Below are positions 1 through 8,370 of a DNA stretch of 64,000 bases, piece after piece. A program made the position numbers and the translations under genes. The DNA is from Flammeovirgaceae bacterium (lineage in GTDB: Bacteria; Bacteroidota; Bacteroidia; Cytophagales; Cyclobacteriaceae), in assembly GCA_021298015.1 (NCBI GenBank), contig JAJTGY010000015.1, forward strand, positions 1 through 64,000, given 5' to 3'. The notes under the pieces are model-generated. The model was not told the DNA's origin and did no database searches. It worked only from the letters and a program-made list of their open reading frames with translations. Within the stretch, counting starts at the first letter, position 1. The number at the start of each line of letters is the position of its first letter.

Positions 1-1
1 C

Positions 2-271
2 AAAGATGAACGCTACGCGCTATTCGAGCAACGCGCAGATTATTTTTCCTCAGAGCTCCGTAAGCGCGGTGTCACGCGTCAACTTCTTTGGAAAGAATAC
101 CGGAAAGAAAATCCGGGTGGCTATTCATACTCTCAGTTTTGCGAGCACCTGTCCAAATACACCGAACCAGCCAAAGCAGTCATGCGTTTTACGCATCGGC
201 CCGCGGAACAACTACAGGTTGATTTTACAGGTGATAAACTTGGTTACGTTGATCGCTCTACGGGTGAATGG
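2..271 (+). pseudogene. IS21-family transposase IstA fragment
   Basis: Frame 2 reads without a start through an IstA-like stretch: a segment like LLWKEYRKENPGGYSYSQFC, then a domain starting VMRFTHRPAEQLQVDFTGD and ending near VDRSTGEW. This matches the region of IS21 transposases leading into the DDE catalytic core. The 5' part lies outside the window and similarity stops around base 266-275, where sequence of an opposite-strand ABC permease begins. The catalytic core and the partner ATPase IstB are absent, so it cannot be active. It is the left member of a three-part scar reaching to 1520. Confidence 0.75.
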
Positions 272-1107
272 CCACGCGCTGTTCAGCAGCATATTGCCGC
301 GCATATTCCACATCCTGAAACTTATAGTCGAACGTGAAGCCGGGGTTGAACTCTTTGTAGAATTTTTCCAGCGCAGTTAACGCTTCTTTTTCACGATTCG
401 CGTCCAACCGGATCATGCCCGTCCACGTGTTATCCGGACTAAGGCGGAAGAAAAGCGGATTCACGGCATCGTGCAGGGATTGAAAGTGAAAGTCTTTGAC
501 CACGCCAATGATCTGCATATCGTATTCATCCCAAAGGTGGATGGTTTTACCAATCGGCTCATCCAGCCCCATTACGCGAATGGCGGCTTCGTTGAAAATA
601 ATTTTGGTGGAGTCCGCCCCGAACTCTTCGGAGAAGAATCGGCCCTCGGCCATTTCCAGCCCCAGCGTTGCCAGTACTCCGTAGTCCGCAGAAATGTTTT
701 CGAACAGGATGCGCGCTTCGGGGTCTTTGCCGTCTCAGTTGAGCCCGCTGGTGTTGTCGTTTCGCCCCAGCAGATTACGACCCATGGTGGTGGCCTGGAG
801 CACACCCGGCACCTGCCGCACTTGCTGCAGAAACGTTTCGCGTTTTTCGCGCACACGCCCCTCCAACGGAAAATAAATGAGGTGTTCTTTGTTGTAGCCC
901 AGGTTCTGCGGCTGCACAAATTCAATCTGGCGGTAAATCACCAGCACCGAAACAATGAGCACCACCGACAGCGCAAATTGAAAGACAACCAGCCCCTTGC
1001 GGGCCCACAGTTCGCCCCAGGAACCTTTTACCTCGCCCCTGAGCACGGCAGCCGGCTGGAATCCCGCCAGGTAGAGGGCCGGATAGCTGCCGACCACCAG
1101 CCCGTTG
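272..1107 (-). pseudogene. MacB/FtsX-type ABC permease fragment with in-frame stop
   Basis: The minus strand encodes the central part of a large MacB-like permease of the Bacteroidota type: a GLVVGSYPALYLAGFQPA segment, a membrane helix (LVVFQFALSVVLIVSVLVIY), then a periplasmic core ending in YARQYAAEQRVA. The normal N-terminal part and the last three membrane helices are missing. A TGA at 735-737 interrupts the frame at NTSGLN-stop-DGKDPEARILFE, where a Trp codon would be expected; the same frame then continues to base 272. Both ends join transposase fragments (IS5-like at about 1095-1107, IS21-like at about 266-275). It is a dead gene fragment. Confidence 0.75.
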
Positions 1108-1520
1108 AGCTTTATCTGCGATACGATGCTGCTGAATATCCTGTCCATCAGTTTATTTTTTACAAGTGCCTCCTTGAAGTTCCACAGGGTGGTGAAGTAG
1201 GGGATTTCCTCCTCATAGCTACGACCCACGAACTGTTGGAAACTCAGCCGGTAGATGAGCTGGTGCTCCAGTTGTTCATCGCTCAGGCCAAAGGTGTGCC
1301 GGAGGAACAGCATCTTGAGTTTGATCTCGAAACTGATCGGGGGGCGGCCGCCTTTTCCGCCCTAGGTCTTGTCGATGCCTTTCGCCAAGCCGACCAGCGC
1401 TTGCCAGTTGACGAGTTTGTTTATCTCTGAAAGGGTGGCCAACGCCTTACTTGTTTTTCTCCTGCGGCTGTAACTGAGAACCGCATCCATCAAGCTGAGT
1501 TGTCTGTTCATTTTCTCCAT
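1108..1520 (-). pseudogene. IS5-family transposase N-terminal fragment
   Basis: From ATG at 1520 the minus strand reads MEKMNRQLSLMDAVLSY, then an IS5-type N-terminal domain: GGRPPISFEIKLKMLFLRH, GLSDEQLEHQLIYRLSFQQF and TTLWNFKEALVKNKLMDRIF. An amber codon (1362-1364) interrupts it just before GGKGGRPP. Similarity ends near residues GLVV at about 1095-1107, where the permease sequence takes over in the same frame. The DDE catalytic domain is missing. Bases 1521-1708 upstream carry no gene; they may hold the outer end of the element, but I could not identify a terminal repeat. Confidence 0.7.
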
Positions 1521-1708
1521 GAACAAATTTAACAACCCGCTGGCTTTTGTCTGGTTGTACTCATGGGTTTTTCAAAGATCTCTTAATGTCAAAAACAACT
1601 ATGTACCACCCCAGTATCTAAACGACTGCCTCCGCTTCAACTCACAGGACACTTACACCTGTTAGCCTCAACTTGAAAAAATTCCGGATAACAATTCTCC
1701 CAAAGCCG

Positions 1709-1716
1709 TATCTTTG
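1709..1716 (+). promoter_or_regulatory. Bacteroidota -7 promoter box (TATCTTTG)
   Basis: A perfect match to the TAnnTTTG -7 element of the primary sigma factor in Bacteroidota, ending 9 bases before the ATG of the sigma-factor gene. No convincing -33 TTTG was found at the usual distance. The transcript would have a leader of only a few bases. Confidence 0.5.
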
Positions 1717-1725
1717 GGTTTGGTT

Positions 1726-2334
1726 ATGAATCACGCACAAACCATTGCTCTGTATCAGCCGATGTTGCAAACCATCGCCTACAACCTCGTGCGGTGCAAG
1801 GAGGATGCCGAGGACATTGTGCAAGACACGTTTGTCAAATGGCTAAGCATTGACCTCGCGAAGGTTGAGAATGTGAAGGCGTACCTGACTGCTGCCGTAA
1901 CCAATGCCTGCCTGAATCATCTCAACAGCCTGCGCAAGAAGAAAGAGACCTACCTCGATAACTTGCACGTAAGCGACCTGCTGAAGAAGTTCAAAGAAAC
2001 CAACCTGGGTCATCTGGATTTAGACGTTAAGCTTTCAGCCGCGTTTGCCGTGCTTCAACACAAGCTGGAGCCGCTGGAGCGTGCCGCCTATCTGCTCAAA
2101 GAAGTTTTTGATTACGAGTACGATGAGTTGCAGCATGCGGTGGAAAAGAAAAAAGAACATTGCCGTCAACTCGTGTGCCGGGCCAAGAAGAAACTGGCGG
2201 ACGAAACCTCAAAAATACATCTTGATCTGCCGGACGCGGGCGAACTGATGAGGAGCTTTCGGGAGGCTTGCACGGTGGGGAATGCCAGCCAGTTGATCGA
2301 AACGCTCAAAAAGGACATTGCCACAGCCTGGTAA
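1726..2334 (+). CDS. ECF-type RNA polymerase sigma factor
   Basis: A sigma-70 region 2 is evident: LYQPMLQTIAYNLVRCKEDA followed by EDIVQDTFVKW, the usual core-polymerase binding and -10 recognition helix, and YLTAAVTNACLNHL. A region 4-like helix-turn-helix follows (LEPLERAAYLLKEVFDYEYDEL, then QLVCRAKKKL). About 202 residues, as expected for an ECF factor with a short C-terminal extension; the resemblance is to SigJ/ECF41-like groups without the usual SnoaL domain. I chose ATG 1726 over an upstream TTG at 1714, because the TTG lies inside the promoter box. No anti-sigma factor is adjacent, so its signal is unknown. Confidence 0.85.
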   Translation: MNHAQTIALYQPMLQTIAYNLVRCKEDAEDIVQDTFVKWLSIDLAKVENVKAYLTAAVTNACLNHLNSLRKKKETYLDNLHVSDLLKKFKETNLGHLDLDVKLSAAFAVLQHKLEPLERAAYLLKEVFDYEYDELQHAVEKKKEHCRQLVCRAKKKLADETSKIHLDLPDAGELMRSFREACTVGNASQLIETLKKDIATAW

Positions 2335-2441
2335 AAATAAATCTGATTTTTTTCTGAGTTCTGTCACAAAACGCGGATTGGCCTGTCTTAGGTCTTGTGC
2401 AGGGTGATGTATGCCCTGTTGTACCCAAAAACATTATACCT

Positions 2442-3212
2442 ATGGCTGTTATCCTTAGCTTTTTTATTGCCCACTGGTACCTGTCGCTGTTTTTCCAGAC
2501 GTTTTTTCTGCACCGCTATGCGGCCCATAAGGCATTCACCATGAGCAAGTTCACCGAAAAGGTGTTTTTTGTACTCACCTGGATTTTTCAGGGTTCAAAC
2601 TACCTGAGCGCTTACGGGTACGGTATCATGCACCGTATGCACCACGCTTTTGCCGATACGGAAGATGATCCGCATTCTCCCAAATATGATGAGTCGATCT
2701 TCAAAATGATGTGGAAGACCAAAACCATTTACTCCGGCATTACAAACAAGACCATTGTGCCGGACAAGCGCTTTACCGAAGGCGCACCCGAGTGGGTTGC
2801 CTTTGACCGGTTTGCGCGCTCCTGGCCCTCACGCATCCTCTGGGGCGCGGTGTACACCTTGATTTACTGGCAGTTTGCTACCGCCTGGTGGCTTTGGCTG
2901 CTGTTACCCATCCAGTTTTTCATGAGCCCTATTCACGGAGCGATCATCAACTGGTTCGCACACAAGTATGGATATCGCAATTTTGAGGTAGGTGACACTT
3001 CGCGCAATTTCTTACCGGTTGATTTTTTGATGATGGGCGAAAGCTACCACAACAACCACCACAAGCATGGCTCGCGCGCCAACTTTGGTGGTGTGCGTTG
3101 GCACGAGTTTGACCCCACCTACCCGGTCATCCGCTTGCTGGATTTCATTGGGGTGATCAAGCTTAACCCGGCCCGCCAGGTGAGCCTCACTCCGGTGAAG
3201 AAGGCCGCCTGA
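2442..3212 (+). CDS. Delta-9-type fatty acyl-CoA desaturase
   Basis: A membrane di-iron desaturase of about 256 residues. The three diagnostic histidine boxes are present in order: HRYAAH, HRMHH and HNNHH. Hydrophobic segments flank them at the N terminus (AVILSFFIAHWYLSLFFQTFFL) and in the middle (TAWWLWLLLPIQFFM). The family inserts a cis double bond into saturated acyl chains using O2 and reductant, controlling membrane fluidity. ATG 2442 gives the usual N terminus; an upstream GTG at 2397 would add an unlikely Pro/Val-rich stretch. The gene is monocistronic, with a helicase gene following on the same strand. Confidence 0.88.
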   Translation: MAVILSFFIAHWYLSLFFQTFFLHRYAAHKAFTMSKFTEKVFFVLTWIFQGSNYLSAYGYGIMHRMHHAFADTEDDPHSPKYDESIFKMMWKTKTIYSGITNKTIVPDKRFTEGAPEWVAFDRFARSWPSRILWGAVYTLIYWQFATAWWLWLLLPIQFFMSPIHGAIINWFAHKYGYRNFEVGDTSRNFLPVDFLMMGESYHNNHHKHGSRANFGGVRWHEFDPTYPVIRLLDFIGVIKLNPARQVSLTPVKKAA

Positions 3213-3249
3213 GCCTGGTGAATCAAATAGACTGCTAACAAAGGGTTGT

Positions 3250-3257
3250 TATCTTTG
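3250..3257 (+). promoter_or_regulatory. -7 promoter box (TATCTTTG) of the DEAD-box helicase gene
   Basis: Exact TAnnTTTG match in the short gap after the desaturase. It lies inside the longest open frame of the next gene, which argues that translation begins downstream of it (TTG at 3279). Confidence 0.5.
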
Positions 3258-3278
3258 CCGCGCACTAACGCGGATACT

Positions 3279-4499
3279 TTGACTTTTACCGACTTCCAAT
3301 TTGATCCCAAACTCCAGGAAGGCCTGGATGCCATGGGCTTTACCAAACCAACGCCCATTCAGGAAAAGGCCATTCCGGTGATTATGGCTAACCGCGACCT
3401 GATCGGCTGCGCCCAGACGGGTACCGGAAAAACTGCCGCCTATGTGTTGCCGGTAATCAACAAGATGATTCGTAACGACCACCGGCATCTGAACACCCTC
3501 ATCATTGTGCCCACGCGCGAATTGGCCCAGCAGATCGATCAGCAAATCGAGGGTTTCGGCTATTTCACAGGCGTGAGTTCAATTCCCGTGTATGGCGGTG
3601 GCGATGGCGCCACGTGGGACCAGCAGAAACGGGCACTCGAACATGGGGCCGACATCATCATTGCCACGCCCGGACGTTTGATTGCCCTGCTGGCGGGCGA
3701 CAGTGTGGACCTGAGCCGGCTCCAGCATCTCATTTTAGATGAAGCGGATCGCATGCTTGACATGGGCTTCTTTGAGGATATTCTCAAGATCATCGGTTAT
3801 CTGCCGAAGCAACGGCAAACCCTGTTGTTTAGCGCCACCATGCCGCCAAAAATCCGGCAACTGGCTCAACGAATACTCCACGAACCGGAAGAGATTACCC
3901 TGGCGCTGGCCAAGCCTGCCGCAGGGGTACTGCAACAGGCGTTTGTGGTATACGACCGGCAAAAGCCGGAATTACTCAAGCACGTGCTGAAGACCTACCC
4001 CTGGAATAGCGCCATTCTCTTTGCCTCGCGCAAGGAAACCGTGAAACAACTCGACCGCGCTTTTGCGAAAAGTAATTTCCCTGCGCGGGCATTTCACAGT
4101 GATTTGGAGCAGGCCGAGCGCGAAGACCTCATGCGGGCATTCAAGAACAAGCAAATCAAATTGCTCATTGGCACGGATGTGCTCTCGCGGGGCATTGATG
4201 TCGAAGGCATCAGTCTGGTGATCAACTGGGACGTGCCGCCCGATCCCGAAGACTACGTACACCGCATTGGGCGCACCGCCCGCGCAGAAACAACGGGCAC
4301 CGCCATCACCTTCGTTAATGAAGAAGACCAACGCAAGTTCTCGTACATCGAAAAACTTATTGAACGGGAAGTACCCAAAGTTGCACTACCCGAAAGTCTG
4401 GGCGAAGGCCCGGCCTATCAACCCGAGTTAAAAAGGAAATCGGCCTTTAGAGGCGGTGGAAAAGGAAGGCGGAAGTTCTCCGGCAAACGAAGCCGATAA
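3279..4499 (+). CDS. DEAD-box ATP-dependent RNA helicase (RhlE-like)
   Basis: All superfamily-2 motifs are readable: a Q motif (GFTKPTPIQEKAIP), Walker A AQTGTGKT, PTRELA, TPGR, DEAD (LDEADRMLDMGF), SAT, ARAFHSDLEQAER, GTDVLSRGIDV and HRIGRTAR. The C terminus is a basic tail (KRKSAFRGGGKGRRKFSGK) typical of RhlE-type helicases that unwind structured RNA in ribosome assembly or mRNA decay. The frame could start at TTG 3246, but the promoter box at 3250 and family alignment (start at TFTDFQFDPKL) favour TTG 3279; no ATG is available near the N terminus. About 406 residues. Confidence 0.9.
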   Translation: MTFTDFQFDPKLQEGLDAMGFTKPTPIQEKAIPVIMANRDLIGCAQTGTGKTAAYVLPVINKMIRNDHRHLNTLIIVPTRELAQQIDQQIEGFGYFTGVSSIPVYGGGDGATWDQQKRALEHGADIIIATPGRLIALLAGDSVDLSRLQHLILDEADRMLDMGFFEDILKIIGYLPKQRQTLLFSATMPPKIRQLAQRILHEPEEITLALAKPAAGVLQQAFVVYDRQKPELLKHVLKTYPWNSAILFASRKETVKQLDRAFAKSNFPARAFHSDLEQAEREDLMRAFKNKQIKLLIGTDVLSRGIDVEGISLVINWDVPPDPEDYVHRIGRTARAETTGTAITFVNEEDQRKFSYIEKLIEREVPKVALPESLGEGPAYQPELKRKSAFRGGGKGRRKFSGKRSR

Positions 4500-4525
4500 T
4501 CCTTCCGGCCCTATGCCTAAATGAC

Positions 4526-5623
4526 TCAGCGTGGTATACGCACGCGGCCCACTTCGGCTATCCGGTTTTCGGCCATGCGAATAGCGGCCTCCTGACTACT
4601 GATTTTCTCACGACTGGCCAGATTAAGAATGTTCAGGCAGGTCGTGTAGATTTTTTCGGCTTGCTCGTAGGCCCGCTGCCGGTTGTAGTTGCCCACGTAT
4701 TCGTTGTAAACGTTGATCAACCCTCCGGCATTGATAAGAAAGTCCGGTGCATACGTAATGCCGCGTTCGATGAGCATATAGCCGTGCCGGGTTTCATCCT
4801 TTAACTGATTGTTTGCTGCTCCGGCCACCACAGCACACTTGAGTTGCGGAATGGTTTCATCGTTCAGCGTGGCACCCAATGCGCAGGGCGCATAGATATC
4901 CATATCCAGGCTGTAGATCTTTTCCATCGGCACGGGTATAGCTCCCGTTTTGGCCGCAACCGCATCTACCTTCTCGTCCGAGATATCGGTAATGAAAACC
5001 TTGGCGTTTTCCTTAATCAAATGATCGACCAGGTGCATGCCCACCTGCCCAACACCCTGCACTCCCACGCGCTTACCGGTAAGGGAATCTGAACCAAAAA
5101 TTTTTTTCGCGGTGGCTTTCATGCCGAGGTACGTGCCATACGCGGTTACGGGTGATGGATCTCCCCCGCCACCCATGGATTCGGGCAAGCCGGTGACATG
5201 CTTCGTCTCCATGGAAATGAACTCCATGTCAGCGGTTTTCATGTTCACATCTTCGGCCGTAATGTATTTGCCGCCCAGGCTGGTCACAAACTTGCCAAAC
5301 CTGCGCATGAATGCTTCCGTCTTCAGTTTGGACGCGTCACCCATGATTACCGCTTTGCCACCGCCCAGATTGAGACCACTGATGGCCGCTTTGAACGTCA
5401 TGCCACGCGAGAGGCGCAATACATCGGTCAGCGCTTCCTCCTCGGTGGCGTAGTTCCACATGCGGGTTCCGCCCAGGGCCGGGCCCAGCGTGGTATTGTG
5501 GATGGCAATCATGGCCCGCAGACCGGTATGCTCATCGTAACAAAATACTACCTGCTCGTGACCCATCTGCATCACTTTTCCCAAAACTCCCGTTTGCACA
5601 CGTTCCAGTTCTTTGATCTCCAT
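4526..5623 (-). CDS. Leucine-type (Glu/Leu/Phe/Val) dehydrogenase
   Basis: NAD-dependent amino-acid dehydrogenase of 365 residues, the usual LeuDH length. It shows GPALGGTRMW, two conserved lysines (FKAAISGLNLGGGKAV, residues about 78 and 90) corresponding to the catalytic and substrate-binding lysines of the family, the TAEDVN segment and a Rossmann motif GVQGVGQVGMH near residue 195. It reversibly deaminates branched-chain amino acids to 2-oxo acids, which in Bacteroidota also supply iso-branched fatty acid primers. Substrate choice between Leu, Val and Phe cannot be settled here. It converges with the helicase gene across a 26-base gap. Confidence 0.88.
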   Translation of the reverse strand: MEIKELERVQTGVLGKVMQMGHEQVVFCYDEHTGLRAMIAIHNTTLGPALGGTRMWNYATEEEALTDVLRLSRGMTFKAAISGLNLGGGKAVIMGDASKLKTEAFMRRFGKFVTSLGGKYITAEDVNMKTADMEFISMETKHVTGLPESMGGGGDPSPVTAYGTYLGMKATAKKIFGSDSLTGKRVGVQGVGQVGMHLVDHLIKENAKVFITDISDEKVDAVAAKTGAIPVPMEKIYSLDMDIYAPCALGATLNDETIPQLKCAVVAGAANNQLKDETRHGYMLIERGITYAPDFLINAGGLINVYNEYVGNYNRQRAYEQAEKIYTTCLNILNLASREKISSQEAAIRMAENRIAEVGRVRIPR

Positions 5624-5790
5624 TTGGTGATTGTTTTAAGGTTGTATTCTCTACTTTTACAGCCTGCTTCCGCACCCGGCTTTGATGGGCACAAAATTAC
5701 CAAAAAGGCCATTTTCAGTTTGTTAAATCGATTGCATTAATTTTTTAGAAGAATATTCCGCCCCACTAATTCAGCCCCCAATTATATTTC

Positions 5791-7587
5791 ATGAAGGAAC
5801 TGGCCTACCTCAATAAATACTTGAAAAAATACAAGTGGCATCTCGTGCTGGGGCTCGTGTTCGTCATCATTTCAAACTTGTTTCAGATCTATCCTGCACA
5901 GATGGTGCGGCACTCGATCGACCTGGTGGTGGACAATGCCACGACCTATCAATCGCTTCAGGGCACCGCCTCGCAAAAGGAGTTCTTTGATGTATTTGCC
6001 AACGGCATACTTGTATATGCCTTGTTGATCTTGCTCATGGCCTTGCTGCGCGGGGTGTTTCTGTACTTCGTGCGGCAAACCCTGATTGTGATGAGCCGCC
6101 TGATCGAATACGACCTGAAAAACGAAATCTTTGCACACTACCAGACATTGCCGATGAGTTTCTACAGGCGTAATAACACGGGCGACCTGATGAACCGGAT
6201 CAGCGAAGATGTGGGGCGTGTGCGCATGTACCTGGGGCCTTCTATTATGTACGGGCTGCAGTTGATAACGCTTTTTGTCATGCTCATTCCCCTGATGTTT
6301 ACCATCAGCCCAACCTTAACGTGGTATGCCCTCATCCCCTTACCTGTTCTGTCGATCAGTATTTTTTATGTCAACAACATTATTGACCAGCGGGCTGAGG
6401 AAATTCAAAAAAGCCAAAGCCGGCTGAGCACCTTTGTACAGGAAGCCTTCTCGGGTATACGTGTATTGAAGTCCTTCACGCGCGAAAATGAATCGCTGGA
6501 AAAATTCACCCAGGAGAGTGACATCTATAAGAAACAATCGCTGAAGTTAACGCGTGTGCAGGCGATGTTCTTCCCCATCATCATGGGGCTTATCGGCATC
6601 AGCACCATACTCACCATCTATGCCGGCAGCCGCGAAGTCATCAACGGCACACTCACGTTTGGAAACATTGCCGAATTTGTCATCTACGTGAACCTGCTTA
6701 CCTGGCCGGTAACCTCGCTGGGTTGGACAAGCAGCCTGGTGAAGCGTGCCGAGGTATCGCAAAAAAGGATCAATGAGTTTTTGATGACCCGATCCGATCT
6801 CGTATCCGAAAAAAATGAAATTCACCCGATTCAGGGCAAAATCGAGTTTGATCATGTGTCATTTACCTATCCCGACACCGGCATACAGGCCGTTCGCGAT
6901 GTGAGTTTTGCGCTCGAGCCAGGCGAGTCGCTGGCCATTGTGGGGGCCACGGGATCCGGAAAATCAACCATTGGCAGTCTGGTGGCCCGGTTATACGATG
7001 TCACCACAGGCGAAGTTCGCATTGACGGGCGATCGGTGAAAGACTACGATCTGGTGGCGCTGCGCAATCAAATGGGATATGTGCCACAGGATGTGTTTCT
7101 GTTTAGCGATACCCTTTACAACAACATTGCCTTCGGCCTTGACCAGCCGGTGGAAGAAAAAATCATACAAGCCGCCAAGGATGCAGATGTTTACCAGAAC
7201 ATCATGGGATTTCCGCAGGGATTCGGCACGCGTGTGGGCGAACGCGGCATCACGCTTTCGGGCGGGCAAAAACAGCGGGTGTCCATTGCGCGGGCGATGG
7301 TGCGTGAGCCGCGTATTTTGGTTCTGGACGATGCCCTTTCAGCCGTAGATACCAAAACAGAAAATGCGATCTTGTCCAGTCTGCGCACCATCATGAAGGG
7401 TCGCACAACGATTATCATCACCCACCGGGTGTCAGCCGCCCGTATGGCGGATAAGATTCTGGTGCTCGAGGATGGGCGCGTGGCGGAAGCCGGCAATCAC
7501 GAATCGCTGCTGGCCGCTAACGGCCTGTATACCGATTTATATGAGCGGCAGATGAAAGGTGAGCCGCAGGAAGAATCCTCGGAATAA
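5791..7587 (+). CDS. ABC exporter half-transporter with non-catalytic Walker B (heterodimer subunit A)
   Basis: 598 residues: an N-terminal six-helix type-1 exporter membrane domain (about 1-320), then a nucleotide-binding domain with Walker A GATGSGKST, Q-loop YVPQDVFLF, canonical signature LSGGQKQR and Walker B LVLDDALSAVDT. The second D of LVLDD stands where catalytic Glu normally lies. Asp here is the hallmark of the degenerate subunit of heterodimeric exporters such as TM287/288, BmrCD and TmrAB. The gene at 8371-10143 has the opposite pattern, so the two probably form one exporter of lipids or drugs in the inner membrane. It ends base-to-base against the stop of the convergent gene at 7588. 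Confidence 0.88.
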   Translation: MKELAYLNKYLKKYKWHLVLGLVFVIISNLFQIYPAQMVRHSIDLVVDNATTYQSLQGTASQKEFFDVFANGILVYALLILLMALLRGVFLYFVRQTLIVMSRLIEYDLKNEIFAHYQTLPMSFYRRNNTGDLMNRISEDVGRVRMYLGPSIMYGLQLITLFVMLIPLMFTISPTLTWYALIPLPVLSISIFYVNNIIDQRAEEIQKSQSRLSTFVQEAFSGIRVLKSFTRENESLEKFTQESDIYKKQSLKLTRVQAMFFPIIMGLIGISTILTIYAGSREVINGTLTFGNIAEFVIYVNLLTWPVTSLGWTSSLVKRAEVSQKRINEFLMTRSDLVSEKNEIHPIQGKIEFDHVSFTYPDTGIQAVRDVSFALEPGESLAIVGATGSGKSTIGSLVARLYDVTTGEVRIDGRSVKDYDLVALRNQMGYVPQDVFLFSDTLYNNIAFGLDQPVEEKIIQAAKDADVYQNIMGFPQGFGTRVGERGITLSGGQKQRVSIARAMVREPRILVLDDALSAVDTKTENAILSSLRTIMKGRTTIIITHRVSAARMADKILVLEDGRVAEAGNHESLLAANGLYTDLYERQMKGEPQEESSE

Positions 7588-8307
7588 TCAAAACACGTAG
7601 CGAAGCCCGATCCCGCCCTGGAAGCGACTGTACCCCGGGTCAACGAGCACATCGGTGAACCAGGCAATTTCAATAAAGGCGGAGGCTGGAATCGAGAAAT
7701 AGGAATATTCAAAACCCAACACGCCCACCGGGCCGTAGGTAAAACGTTTTTCGATGAGCGTACCCGAACGTGTTTCGGAAAAAGGATTATTGGGGTCTTG
7801 GGTATAGAGATAATCGTATTTCAACGTGGTGCTCCGCCATTGCCAACCCGCGCCAACATAAACTTGAAGGCCTTTGGAAATCGCTTCGGCATCCCATTGA
7901 CGCATGAACTTCGCTTCCAGGAGCCAATCTTGCGTTGCTCTGTGCGTCAGGTAGTCAATGGTTTCATCGCCAACCAAAGAAAAATTCTGGTCGATGTATT
8001 CGGGAAAAATCTCACGATAATACTTGTTGTACAGCCCGCTGGCGGCTTTGCCGCCATCCAGGGCAAACGCCAGCTTCGGGTTTGCATAGAACTTATACGT
8101 TACCGCAAAAGGGTCGCCCAACTTGAATCCAATACCCTGATACGGATATTGACTGTCGTGAAAAATCGGGCAAACAACCCGGGCTTTGTTGCGCGTCATC
8201 TTTGGAACGCGATAGCCGGTACTGACCGGGCTCTTGGTTTGAGCCACCAAATCAGGTGCCATGAGGATGAAAATGACACTGAAAACGGCCAGTTTCGAAA
8301 TGCGCAT
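7588..8307 (-). CDS. Putative outer-membrane beta-barrel protein
   Basis: 239 residues with a clear signal peptide (RISKLAVFSVIFILMAPDLVAQ). The mature part is rich in alternating aromatic/hydrophobic segments such as ALDGGKAASGLYNKYY, LQVYVGAGWQWRSTTLKYDYLY, GPVGVLGFEYSYF and a C-terminal FQGGIGLRYVF. Ending in an aromatic residue is typical of outer-membrane barrels. No named family is recognised. It lies between the two halves of the predicted heterodimeric ABC exporter and could be functionally linked, but nothing in the sequence proves it. A -7 box lies 5 bases upstream of the ATG. Confidence 0.65.
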   Translation of the reverse strand: MRISKLAVFSVIFILMAPDLVAQTKSPVSTGYRVPKMTRNKARVVCPIFHDSQYPYQGIGFKLGDPFAVTYKFYANPKLAFALDGGKAASGLYNKYYREIFPEYIDQNFSLVGDETIDYLTHRATQDWLLEAKFMRQWDAEAISKGLQVYVGAGWQWRSTTLKYDYLYTQDPNNPFSETRSGTLIEKRFTYGPVGVLGFEYSYFSIPASAFIEIAWFTDVLVDPGYSRFQGGIGLRYVF

Positions 8308-8312
8308 TAGAG

Positions 8313-8320
8313 CAAATATA
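8313..8320 (-). promoter_or_regulatory. -7 promoter box (TATATTTG) of the outer-membrane protein gene
   Basis: Exact TAnnTTTG on the minus strand, ending only 5 bases before the ATG at 8307, so the message would be almost leaderless. Confidence 0.45.
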
Positions 8321-8370
8321 GGCTTTTTTGCAGTCGCAAGGGATAGCCTGCTGAAATCAGCTGACGAACG

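Noticed and set aside
471-1430. Long plus-strand open frame of 319 codons over the permease and IS5 region
   Set aside because: The opposite strand carries clear permease and transposase similarity; this frame has no family features and is a shadow.
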